This document shows positions 13,187 to 19,844 of a DNA stretch of 32,248 nt, one piece after another (position 1 is the first letter of the stretch; each line of letters starts with the position of its first letter). The notes under the pieces are model-generated. The model was given only the letters and a program-made list of their open reading frames with translations. It had not been told where the DNA came from and did not search any database. Both the position numbers and the translations under genes were made by a program. The stretch is taken from NCBI GenBank assembly GCA_015066015.1, contig SVPE01000021.1, positions 1 through 32,248 of the forward strand, read 5' to 3'. Source of the stretch: Oscillospiraceae bacterium. Lineage in GTDB: Bacteria > Bacillota > Clostridia > Oscillospirales > Acutalibacteraceae.

Positions 13187-13808
13187 TTTAAAAGAAATAT
13201 TCAACGAAGAAAATTTTGATGCAGGTGATCTTACAGTTCTTATTCACTCCGCTATGCATATATATGAAGGCGAAACCCGTTTCAACAGATACATCTGGGT
13301 TTCACTTGATACACTTGAGGCAGAAAAAGGTGCACGGGAAATAAAAGAATTTGAAGGACTTGAAAACGGATTTATTGTTGAAATTACAGAGAAACCCGAA
13401 GAAGACATCTGGGATTGTGTTCTTCGAAGCTTCGTGGAATATTTCAACGAAAACTTTGATCTGGATTTCAAATATGACGAATGGTATGAACCGTTTGTTG
13501 AAGAAAACGACGAAGAAGCTTTTACAGATTGGCAATTATATACTGTGTTTAAAACCTGTCATGATATATGCTTGGAAAACAGATACAAAGAAGAACCTTA
13601 CTACATAATGATTGATATGGAAAACTACAAAGCCGTAAAAGCAGTAAAAGAACCAGAACCCACAGATGACAGATATGTATTCGTTCCTGTTGAACCTTTA
13701 GAAGAACACGGCCTGACAGATATTTACGACAACTGTGCTGATGCACTTATGAATTATTTTAACACCGAATTTGAAATGTATATGGTTTATGATTTCGAAA
13801 TTTATTAA
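13179..13808 (+). CDS. Very acidic protein (209 aa), possible DNA mimic
   Basis: No family recognised. I count 53 Asp/Glu against 16 Lys/Arg (net about -37), with many aromatics spaced through the chain (EYFNENFDLDFKYDEWYEPF). ArdA-type anti-restriction proteins, which imitate bent DNA, have similar charge but are nearer 165-170 residues and I see no clear ArdA signature. The start overlaps the preceding gene by 8 bases (ATGTATAA), with GGAGGT inside it, so the pair is coupled. It is the last gene of the xis-int unit, which ends at the terminator at 13847-13877. Confidence 0.65.
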   Translation: MYNLKEIFNEENFDAGDLTVLIHSAMHIYEGETRFNRYIWVSLDTLEAEKGAREIKEFEGLENGFIVEITEKPEEDIWDCVLRSFVEYFNENFDLDFKYDEWYEPFVEENDEEAFTDWQLYTVFKTCHDICLENRYKEEPYYIMIDMENYKAVKAVKEPEPTDDRYVFVPVEPLEEHGLTDIYDNCADALMNYFNTEFEMYMVYDFEIY

Positions 13809-13846
13809 TAAGCAAACATTCTCAAATTCATCTGATACACAAACAG

Positions 13847-13877
13847 AAAAAGAGCTCTCATAACGAGGGCTCTTTTT
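13847..13877. terminator. Bidirectional terminator of the int unit and small RNA 2
   Basis: AAAAAGAGCTCTC (13847-13859) pairs with GAGGGCTCTTTTT (13865-13877), 13 bp with one G-T pair and a 5-base loop. T-runs lie on both strands. Arms nearly match those of the small RNA 1 terminator. Confidence 0.85.
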
Positions 13878-13963
13878 CACTGATTGGAGTTCTTTGATTA
13901 AAACACTAAAGAAAAAAGGATAAAAGGAGTTCGATTATGACCATTTCTCCGGACGTGGTATAC
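13847..13963 (-). ncRNA. Putative small RNA 2 (about 117 nt), paralogue of small RNA 1
   Basis: Promoter module copy D ends in TATTAT (13975-13970), giving a start near 13963. The unit ends at the shared terminator. The minus strand carries CATAATCGAACTCCTTTTAT and then a long CU-rich run, complementary to AAAAGGAG-type ribosome sites. No protein gene lies on this strand. The plus strand of the same stretch has a possible 32-codon frame behind AAAAGGAG (13937-14035), so orientation is not proven; the promoter and terminator favour the minus strand. Confidence 0.5.
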
Positions 13964-13967
13964 GTCT

Positions 13968-14018
13968 CAATAATAGTATGTAAGACGGCAACACATAATA
14001 ATCGGAAAAATGAAAAAC
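13968..14018 (-). promoter_or_regulatory. Repeated promoter module, copy D
   Basis: Minus strand: TTTTTCATTTTTC, 18 bases, then GTCTTACATACTATTAT. The T-tract doubles as the U-tract of the terminator of the upstream SSB-like gene. Confidence 0.55.
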
Positions 14019-14045
14019 AGAACACGGAGTGGTGAACTCCGTGTT
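14012..14045 (-). terminator. Terminator of the SSB-like gene
   Basis: AACACGGAGT (14021-14030) pairs with ACTCCGTGTT (14036-14045), a perfect 10-bp stem with a 5-base loop; CTGTTTTTC follows on the minus strand. Confidence 0.85.
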
Positions 14046-14084
14046 CGAAAGAAAAAAGAAAGGATGTTAATATGTCTTATAACC

Positions 14085-14636
14085 TTAATCATTCCGTGGA
14101 AAATCCGCCACATAATTCTGATGGTAAACACGCTTTCCGTTACCATAATCCTTGCATACAGTCTGGATTTTTCCCGAAATTGCTATTGTGGGGTTATCGG
14201 TTACTATTGCAAAAAGTCGGTGATCGGGGTTATAAAAAACCACAGGAATGGTAGAGATTCTGCCGTTCACACGTGTCCGTATTATCATAGTACTTACATT
14301 GCGCTCTGTGTCGGTACGTGTGGATACAACATCTCCTGCAAGGTAAAAGCGGTTAACATTTTCTGTTCTTGAATAATTCTTTCTGATACTGTCGCAAAAA
14401 ACGGTCACCGTTCTTCCGATTTTCGACTTAACCGATGACTGAAGGTTTGCATTGACTGTAACGGTATCACCGATTCTAAGGTTCTGAATTATGTATTCCG
14501 CCTGCATCCCCGCTGCGAAAATCTTTGGGTTGTCTCCGTTTGCCGAAACTGTTACAATCACTCTGGCAGGATTCCGTGAGATCTCATATATGTGTATGAT
14601 TTTCCCGGTAATTATTGCTTTGTTTGTGTCATTCAT
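14085..14636 (-). CDS. OB-fold, single-stranded-DNA-binding-like protein
   Basis: The 183-residue protein looks like two OB-fold-type halves. The second half, FYLAGDVVSTRTDTERNVST...IPVVFYNP...IAISGKIQTVCKDYGNGKRVYHQNYVADF, follows the SSB order: strand, variable loop, strand, hydrophobic strand, then G-x-I and YxQNYVA near the end. There is no acidic SSB tail. A single-strand-binding protein would fit with the primase-like protein in replication of the element, but similarity is judged by pattern only. AAAGGAG lies 6 bases before the ATG. Single-gene unit between promoter copy E and its own terminator. Confidence 0.55.
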   Translation of the reverse strand: MNDTNKAIITGKIIHIYEISRNPARVIVTVSANGDNPKIFAAGMQAEYIIQNLRIGDTVTVNANLQSSVKSKIGRTVTVFCDSIRKNYSRTENVNRFYLAGDVVSTRTDTERNVSTMIIRTRVNGRISTIPVVFYNPDHRLFAIVTDNPTIAISGKIQTVCKDYGNGKRVYHQNYVADFPRND

Positions 14637-14710
14637 TATAGTCTCCTTTTTCGTTTTATTATCTATGTTATAAGGTCTTGCTGATGCTCCGGAGCGTCTT
14701 AAGCCTTTCG

Positions 14711-14757
14711 ATAATAATATGTAAGATGGGTATAGGAGATAATTGAAAAAGTAAAAA
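14711..14757 (-). promoter_or_regulatory. Repeated promoter module, copy E
   Basis: Minus strand: TTTTTACTTTTTC, 17 bases, then ATCTTACATATTATTAT. It lies about 75 bases before the SSB-like gene; the T-tract directly follows the terminator of the DUF4926 gene. Confidence 0.55.
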
Positions 14758-14781
14758 TCACCCTCATTTCTGAAGGTGATT
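14746..14781 (-). terminator. Terminator of the AbiEi-DUF4926 unit
   Basis: AATCACC and TCA (14756-14762, 14764-14766) pair with TGA and GGTGATT (14771-14773, 14775-14781), one mismatch, TTTC loop; TTTTTACTTTTTC follows on the minus strand. Confidence 0.75.
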
Positions 14782-14817
14782 CTGTGGTTTTTTTAGAATT
14801 TAGAGAACGAAAAATTT

Positions 14818-15003
14818 TTAAACGCTCTCAACTAAAGCAAGCATTTCTGAGGGCGTGGTAATCACATCAATTGTATCCCCCATTGTATCAACAAACTCCA
14901 CCTCAAAATGTGTACCATCATACTCAAGAACGATAGTACCCTTTGTTCCTGCAGAAATACCAGCAAAATCTCCAACGAGTCTTACTACATCTAATTCTTT
15001 CAT
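14818..15003 (-). CDS. DUF4926-like protein (61 aa)
   Basis: The sequence MKELDVVRLVGDF...GISAGTKGTIVLEYDGTHFEVEFVDTMGDTIDVITTP matches the DUF4926 pattern: MxxLDVVxL at the start, then GTxGTIV and an ExEFVDxxG block, a small beta-barrel of unknown role often found in toxin-antitoxin or defence neighbourhoods. AAGAAGGAGAGG inside the end of the upstream AbiEi-like frame serves as its ribosome site, so the two genes are coupled. No toxin of the AbiEii type is present. Confidence 0.75.
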   Translation of the reverse strand: MKELDVVRLVGDFAGISAGTKGTIVLEYDGTHFEVEFVDTMGDTIDVITTPSEMLALVESV

Positions 15004-15005
15004 CT

Positions 15006-15371
15006 TTACCTCTCCTTCTTGTCCGGATATACGGTAATCTGTTCGTTTTCCTTTTTTAAAAAGCTTACATTTACACCCTGAGGAACTGTAATATCATAAA
15101 CATAAGGTGTGCGGTCAGAAAGGCCCAACATAAACAATGCTGTGGCATAAGAAAAAACAGCATACTTATTTCGCATCTGCACCAATGCATATTCATCTGC
15201 TATTTCATTTGCAAGTATATACAATCCTTTTCTTACTCGCTCCAGAAGGCCTCTGTCAACAAACTTTTTTATCATAGGTCTGCTCAATCCGAGTTCTTCA
15301 ATCTGCGAAGTTCTGATAAAACCGTTGTTTTCGTTTGCGACTTCTTTTATGCGTGACATAATCTTTTCCAT
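15006..15371 (-). CDS. AbiEi-type regulator, shortened
   Basis: This 121-residue protein begins with the AbiEi N-terminal winged-helix: IKEVANENNGFIRTSQIEEL...MIKKFVDRGLLERVRKGLYIL (about residues 8-53), followed by the start of the antitoxin body (NKYAVFSYATALFMLGL, then YDITVPQGVNVSFLKK) and an abrupt end ITVYPDKKER. Usual AbiEi proteins are about 200 residues, so roughly the last third is missing. With no AbiEii nucleotidyltransferase downstream it is probably a remnant reused as a repressor, or the 3' part was replaced together with the DUF4926 gene. GGAGGTG supports the start; a TTGTAC-N9-GTACAA palindrome overlaps its promoter. Confidence 0.75.
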   Translation of the reverse strand: MEKIMSRIKEVANENNGFIRTSQIEELGLSRPMIKKFVDRGLLERVRKGLYILANEIADEYALVQMRNKYAVFSYATALFMLGLSDRTPYVYDITVPQGVNVSFLKKENEQITVYPDKKER

Positions 15372-15417
15372 AGTGCAACACCTCCTTCAAAAAGTTCTGT
15401 TTATATTTATGCTTTAG

Positions 15418-15446
15418 ATTGTACAACATTAAAGTACAAATGTAAA
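15418..15446 (-). promoter_or_regulatory. Promoter and operator of the AbiEi-like gene
   Basis: Minus strand TTTACA (15446-15441), 17-bp spacer, TACAAT (15423-15418). The palindrome TTGTAC (15419-15424), 9 bases, GTACAA (15434-15439) covers the spacer and -10. AbiEi proteins repress their own operons through inverted repeats, so this is the likely operator. Confidence 0.65.
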
Positions 15447-15526
15447 TTGTTTTCCCAACATTATTTTAAAGTAAATGCTGTTTTATATACAAGAATTATT
15501 TACACAGAAAGCTTCGATAACCACAC

Positions 15527-15555
15527 AAAAAAACCACCTTCATCGAAGGTGGTTT
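15527..15555 (-). terminator. Minus-strand terminator between lysS and the element
   Basis: AAACCACCTTC (15531-15541) pairs with GAAGGTGGTTT (15545-15555), 11 bp with a 3-base loop; seven T's follow on the minus strand. It would stop lysS read-through from entering the element. Confidence 0.85.
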
Positions 15556-15570
15556 CTATAAATTTCTATG

Positions 15571-15592
15571 AAAATTGGGGTAAAATTGGGGT
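15571..15592. repeat. Tandem AAAATTGGGGT repeats, probable integrase arm sites
   Basis: Two perfect 11-bp copies in direct tandem (15571-15581, 15582-15592), about 45 bp from the lysS stop. Short direct repeats next to the element end are typical arm-type binding sites for integrases with an N-terminal arm-binding domain such as the one encoded at 11045. The attachment core itself is likely between 15593 and about 15640. Confidence 0.5.
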
Positions 15593-15615
15593 ATTTTTGA
15601 GTACCCTTGCCCCGA

Positions 15616-15638
15616 AAACCCTTTATTTATAAGGGTTT
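15616..15638 (-). terminator. lysS terminator overlapping the stop codon (candidate att core)
   Basis: AAACCCTT (15616-15623) pairs with AAGGGTTT (15631-15638) around TATTTAT; the 3' edge touches the lysS stop. Short T-run only (TTTTC on the minus strand). A palindrome at the gene end is a plausible integration target that leaves lysS intact. Confidence 0.55.
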
Positions 15639-17145
15639 ATTTATCAAGTGACTTCATTGTGGGGAAAAGAAGTACATCTCTGATAGCGGCAGAATCAGTC
15701 ATAAGCATTACCATTCTGTCGATACCGAATCCAATACCTCCGGTGGGAGCCATACCGTATTCAAGAGCAGTGAGGAAATCCTCATCAGTTGTGTTGGCCT
15801 CTTCGTCGCCCTGCTTGAGGAGCTCCTCCTGTGCCTTGAAACGCTCTCTCTGATCGATGGGATCGTTAAGCTCGGAGTAAGCGTTTGCCATTTCCCAGCC
15901 GTTCATAAAGAACTCAAAACGTTCAACATAGTCAGGATTCTCGGGCTTACGCTTTGTAAGAGGTGAAATCTCGACGGGATGATCCATAAGGAAGGTGGGC
16001 TGAATAAGGTGATGCTCAACGAATTCCTCAAAGAAGAGATTGAGAATGTCACCCTTCTTGTGTCTCTTTTCAAATTCAATTCCTTTTTCCTTTGCAAGAG
16101 CCTTTGCTTCCTCGTCAGTCTTGATTTCACTGAAGTCAATGCCTGCATACTTCTTTACTGCATCAAGCATTGTTATTCTTTCAAACGGCTTGCCGAGATC
16201 CATTTCAACTCCGTTGTAAACGATCTTTGTTGTACCGAGCACTTCCTGTGCAACGTGACGGTAGAGATTCTCAGTAAGGTCCATCATACCGTGATAATCT
16301 GTATATGCCTGATAAAGCTCCATAAGAGTAAATTCCGGATTGTGACGTGTATCAAGACCCTCGTTACGGAATACTCTGCCGATTTCATAAACTCTTTCAA
16401 GACCGCCTACAATAAGTCTCTTAAGATAAAGCTCAAGAGAAATTCTGAGCTTGAAATCCTCATCAAGAGCATTGAAATGTGTTTCAAACGGACGTGCAGC
16501 AGCACCGCCTGCATTTGAAACAAGCATCGGGGTTTCGACCTCAAGGAAGCCCTGTGAGTCAAGATAATTCCTGACTGCTCTGATGATTCTTGAGCGGTTG
16601 ATGAGTGTCTGCTTTGATTCCTGATTCATGATAAGGTCAACATAACGCTGACGATAACGTGTATCCGTATTGGTAAGGCCGTGGAATTTTTCAGGAAGCG
16701 GAAGAAGTGACTTTGTAAGAAGTGTAATCTTCTCAGCGTGAATGGAAATTTCACCTGTCTTTGTTCTGAATACAGAGCCTTCAATACCGATAATATCACC
16801 GATATCAAGCTTTTTGAAGCTCTTGTACTCTTCTTCACCGAGACTGTCACGTGCAACATAGGACTGAATATTGCCCTTAAGATCCTGAATATTGCAGAAG
16901 GATGCCTTACCCATAATGCGCTTTGACATCATACGTCCTGCAACACATACGGTCTTGCCCTCAAGCTGCTCAAAATTTTCCTTGATTACACTGCTGTGGT
17001 GCGTCTGGTTGTACTTTGTAATTACAAAGGGGTCATTGCCTGCCTGCTGCAAAGCAGTAAGCTTATCAACCCTTACCTGTCTTAATTCGTTAACATCCTG
17101 CTGAACTTCCTGCTGAGGGATGTTTGTGTTATTTTCCTGTGCCAT
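15637..17145 (-). CDS. lysS: Lysyl-tRNA synthetase, class II
   Basis: The 502-residue enzyme has an N-terminal OB-fold anticodon domain (about residues 60-150, beginning [28 protein letters not shown]-like with [14 protein letters not shown]) and a class II core: motif 1 around [23 protein letters not shown], motif 2 [14 protein letters not shown] and motif 3 [12 protein letters not shown] near the C-terminus. It charges tRNA-Lys in the cytoplasm. Length and motifs are complete. AAGGATGAAAT-type spacing precedes the ATG at 17145. It lies 54 bp downstream of greA, a pairing common in Clostridia, and forms the right border of the mobile element. Confidence 0.98.
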   Translation of the reverse strand: MAQENNTNIPQQEVQQDVNELRQVRVDKLTALQQAGNDPFVITKYNQTHHSSVIKENFEQLEGKTVCVAGRMMSKRIMGKASFCNIQDLKGNIQSYVARDSLGEEEYKSFKKLDIGDIIGIEGSVFRTKTGEISIHAEKITLLTKSLLPLPEKFHGLTNTDTRYRQRYVDLIMNQESKQTLINRSRIIRAVRNYLDSQGFLEVETPMLVSNAGGAAARPFETHFNALDEDFKLRISLELYLKRLIVGGLERVYEIGRVFRNEGLDTRHNPEFTLMELYQAYTDYHGMMDLTENLYRHVAQEVLGTTKIVYNGVEMDLGKPFERITMLDAVKKYAGIDFSEIKTDEEAKALAKEKGIEFEKRHKKGDILNLFFEEFVEHHLIQPTFLMDHPVEISPLTKRKPENPDYVERFEFFMNGWEMANAYSELNDPIDQRERFKAQEELLKQGDEEANTTDEDFLTALEYGMAPTGGIGFGIDRMVMLMTDSAAIRDVLLFPTMKSLDK

Positions 17146-17199
17146 TTATTTCATCCTTTCGGGTAGAAGATAACGCAATGTCATCTCAATGGATTGTAT

Positions 17200-17682
17200 T
17201 TATTTTGTGATTTCAACAATTTCGTACTTGATGATGCCTATAGGAGCTTCAACGTCAACAATATCGCCGACCTTGTGACCGATAATTGCCTTTGCAACAG
17301 GCGATTCGTCACTTGTAAGGTAGTCTACGCCCTTATCCTTTGAGGTTGAGGATGAAGAGATAATCTGATACTTATAGATATCACCGTACTCGATATCCTT
17401 GATTGTCACCTTTGAGCCCATCTGGATAACGTCTGTGCTGAGCGCTTCTTCATCGATGATTTTTGCAGTTGAAAGAGTCTCTTCGATTTCCTTGATACGT
17501 GCTTCGAGCTTTGCCTGGTCGTTTCTTGCTTCGTCGTACTCACTGTTTTCAGATAAGTCACCGAAGGAAAGTGCAACCTGGATTTTTTCCTTGATTTCCT
17601 GACGGCCTTTAACTCGCAGTTCCTCGAGTTCTTCCTCAAGTTCTTTGTAGCCGGCGCTGGTAAGAAGTTTTTCCTGTGCCAT
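17200..17682 (-). CDS. greA: Transcription elongation factor GreA
   Basis: This 160-residue protein has the GreA layout: N-terminal coiled-coil hairpin with LTSAGYKELEEELEEL, then GDLSENSEYDEARNDQAKLEARIKEIE (the tip acidic residues and the characteristic LSENSEYD), and a C-terminal FKBP-like domain ending SPVAKAIIGHKVGDIV...GIIKYEIVEI. It binds the secondary channel of RNA polymerase and stimulates cleavage of backtracked transcripts. AAAGGATGATATATA lies before the ATG. It is upstream of and probably co-transcribed with lysS. Confidence 0.97.
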   Translation of the reverse strand: MAQEKLLTSAGYKELEEELEELRVKGRQEIKEKIQVALSFGDLSENSEYDEARNDQAKLEARIKEIEETLSTAKIIDEEALSTDVIQMGSKVTIKDIEYGDIYKYQIISSSSTSKDKGVDYLTSDESPVAKAIIGHKVGDIVDVEAPIGIIKYEIVEITK

Positions 17683-17854
17683 TATATATCATCCTTTCGA
17701 ATATAGTATTTGAACATAAACTATCAGTTTATTATTATATAAAATAACAACCTAAATGTCAAGGGGAATAGTCAGGTTTTCGGGTAATAAGTATTCATAT
17801 TGATGCACTCAGGTCAAAGGCATATTTACTTTTTCGAAGTAAAGTATGCGCACA

Positions 17855-17885
17855 AAAAGGAGATGCATAACCGGCATCTCCTTTT
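17855..17885 (-). terminator. Terminator of the transglutaminase-like gene
   Basis: AAAAGGAGATGC (17855-17866) pairs with GCATCTCCTTTT (17874-17885), 12 bp with a 7-base loop; TTTTTG follows on the minus strand. Confidence 0.9.
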
Positions 17886-17890
17886 AAAAC

Positions 17891-19690
17891 TTAATAGGTG
17901 TAATATATTTTAATTGTAAAGAGTCTTTCGTCGGTGACATTCCATACAAGATCCGGCTTAGTTGCACCTGTATCGGCTACAGATGAATTAATATAATCCC
18001 ACACTGTACCGTCATCAAACAGGTCTGCTATAATTTCCTCATAAGTGCTTTCATCGGCACACTTCAGATCAAATTCTGCTCCGCCTGCCGCAAAGGATTC
18101 ATCAAACAGCTCCTGAAGCTTATCCGTGTCGTAATAATCAAACATAAGGTCATTCTGAACAAAGTAATCATACTCAGTGGCAGTACATTCGGGCACCGGT
18201 ACATCGTCAGGAATCTCGTGAGAGTCAAGCGTTTCAAGCTCCTCTGTCGTCATACACATAAAACCGTACTTTATACCTATATCCTCATTACGATCGGGAT
18301 CTGTATTTGAAGCATCACCCCAGGTAGCATCGACGTAATAATAATCTCCGTCTATCTTCACAAGATTCCATGAGTGATCTTCGTTGTTTATGCAAGCACT
18401 TTCTATTCCGTATTTCTGAAGAATGTACTGCAATGCCTTTGCATATCCGACACAGACAACCTTTTTGTTTACAAAGGTTCCTACAAGGTTTCTCAGTTCA
18501 TCAGGTTCACCGTCTGCATTTTCTTCTCCCTCAGTAGCCTCAAGAGTCAATGTGTCATAATCAACAAGCTCGATAATGCCTTCGAAGGCGGCGAGAAGAA
18601 CTTCGTAATCGCTTGATTCGGCGGTAAGTCCGGCACATATTTTTCCGACTTCACTATCGATTCTCTGCTTCAAAGAAGGAATCTCACTTTGAGCATAGCA
18701 ATATATCATATCAATTGATGTGATCAGTTGAGTTGATCCGTTATATCTCCATGAAAACTTGTCAAGCCAGAAATATTCAGGATGATCGTCCATAAGATAA
18801 TTATAGATCTTATGCATTGTATCTCTTGTAACATCCGCAGCAGGTGCCGTTATTGAAGTAACATAACTTTCAGCCGCAAGACATATCTGATTGTAAACCG
18901 TCTTCTCGTTATCGTCCAGGAAATTGTAAAAATAGCACTTGCTGTTTCTGGCAGCCATTTCTTCAAGATTATCCTGTGTTACCCCATCTGTTACCGACGT
19001 AACACCTGTCACCGCAGAGGTTGTGGTTATTATCGGATTTGTGGTCTTATTATATTCAGTGGTTGAATAAGGATCTGTTACCGTAGTTACAGGTGAAGTT
19101 GTATGCTGACTCGTGGTGAAAGCCTTTGTAGTATGAGGTCTTGTTCCTGTGGGACGATACGAATAATCGTATCCCATATACTGAAGTGAAAATTCTGCCA
19201 GCTGCATGACATCGCCCGACTCAACTCTGTCAATAACAAGCAGATAATATCTGTACTCTTTATCGCAGTTTATGTAGAAATATCTTTCGGAAAGGTCTCC
19301 TGAATTCAGAACAGTATCGTTTTCAACCCGGACAAGCTCAGTCCAGTTTCCGGCTTTTATTTCCGGCACCTCTGCTGCATCAGAGGCATAAAGTGTCCAA
19401 CATTCAGGAAGGCAGCCTTTGTTTTTTGAAGTGTTATCTGAGGTAACAATTATATAGCCTGCAGGTATTACCGGCTCGGAAAGCTCCCAGAGAGCATAGG
19501 CTTTCTTGAAGGGCTTTACACTCCATCTGGTATTTGTATCGTTATCAAAAAGCTTTTCAAAGCCTTCGTTTGCACTTACACCCGAAGTTCCTTCGATAGG
19601 AATGATGAAAACATCTTCATTTGCTCCGTAATATGAAAGATAAATAAAAAGAATTATCACAGGAACAATCAGCAAAAGAATCTTTTTCAT
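17891..19690 (-). CDS. Secreted/anchored transglutaminase-like protein with discoidin-like domain
   Basis: The 599-residue protein begins with a membrane anchor or uncleaved signal (KKILLLIVPVIILFIYLSYYG). Residues about 30-190 resemble an F5/8 type C (discoidin) carbohydrate-binding fold: NEGFEKLFDNDTNTRWSV, then WTLYASD and YFYINCDKEYRYYLLVIDRV. A Thr/Ser/Pro linker (about 197-250) follows. The C-terminal half has a transglutaminase/peptidase-like core with KKVVCVGYAKALQYIL (catalytic Cys), NEDHSWNLVKIDGDYYYVDATWGD (His and Asp). Such proteins act outside the cell on proteins or wall peptides. A terminator follows; single-gene unit. Confidence 0.8.
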   Translation of the reverse strand: MKKILLLIVPVIILFIYLSYYGANEDVFIIPIEGTSGVSANEGFEKLFDNDTNTRWSVKPFKKAYALWELSEPVIPAGYIIVTSDNTSKNKGCLPECWTLYASDAAEVPEIKAGNWTELVRVENDTVLNSGDLSERYFYINCDKEYRYYLLVIDRVESGDVMQLAEFSLQYMGYDYSYRPTGTRPHTTKAFTTSQHTTSPVTTVTDPYSTTEYNKTTNPIITTTSAVTGVTSVTDGVTQDNLEEMAARNSKCYFYNFLDDNEKTVYNQICLAAESYVTSITAPAADVTRDTMHKIYNYLMDDHPEYFWLDKFSWRYNGSTQLITSIDMIYCYAQSEIPSLKQRIDSEVGKICAGLTAESSDYEVLLAAFEGIIELVDYDTLTLEATEGEENADGEPDELRNLVGTFVNKKVVCVGYAKALQYILQKYGIESACINNEDHSWNLVKIDGDYYYVDATWGDASNTDPDRNEDIGIKYGFMCMTTEELETLDSHEIPDDVPVPECTATEYDYFVQNDLMFDYYDTDKLQELFDESFAAGGAEFDLKCADESTYEEIIADLFDDGTVWDYINSSVADTGATKPDLVWNVTDERLFTIKIYYTY

Positions 19691-19779
19691 ATATTCATCC
19701 AGCCTCCGATAAAACTAAAATAACATCTGAATAATTATACCATATTATGCCTTTTTTTCAATATATTTCAGCAAATTCA

Positions 19780-19818
19780 GACAATAAATCACCGGCTTGC
19801 CGTAAAGCTTGCCGGTGA
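19780..19818 (-). terminator. Terminator of the copZ-symporter operon
   Basis: TCACCGGC (19789-19796) pairs with GCCGGTGA (19811-19818), 14-base loop; TTTATTG follows on the minus strand. Confidence 0.7.
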
Positions 19819-19844
19819 ATACTTTATTTACTTTTTATAATGCC

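Larger units (their letters stand above)
1..15636. mobile_element. Right-hand part of an integrative element ending at the lysS 3' end
   Basis: The stretch combines a Tn916-like Xis/Int pair, a second tyrosine recombinase, a primase-like replication protein, an SSB-like OB protein, a restriction-modification system, a truncated AbiEi regulator and many small orphan proteins. Ordinary housekeeping genes (lysS, greA) begin abruptly to the right. Tandem AAAATTGGGGT repeats next to the lysS terminator fit integrase arm sites near an attachment site. No relaxase, coupling protein or type IV secretion gene is visible, so it may be an ICE whose transfer genes lie to the left, or a mobilizable or composite island. 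The left end is not in the window, and the right end is inferred from gene content, not from a matched repeat. Confidence 0.65.

Noticed and set aside
13937-14035. 32-codon plus-strand frame (MTISPDVVYV...) behind AAAAGGAG
   Set aside because: It runs through promoter copy D and into a terminator stem, and the matching place in the paralogous unit (10131) stops after 12 codons. The minus-strand small-RNA reading explains both copies better, though the frame is not excluded.
4641-14757. Reading the five modules as recombination sites of a cassette array
   Set aside because: They lack inverted core sites and do not bound each gene on both sides; all share one orientation with -10-like TATTAT, so promoters fit better.
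15447-15632. Plus-strand frame through the terminator and integrase-arm repeats next to lysS
   Set aside because: No ribosome site, crosses two hairpins and the direct repeats; composition not coding-like.
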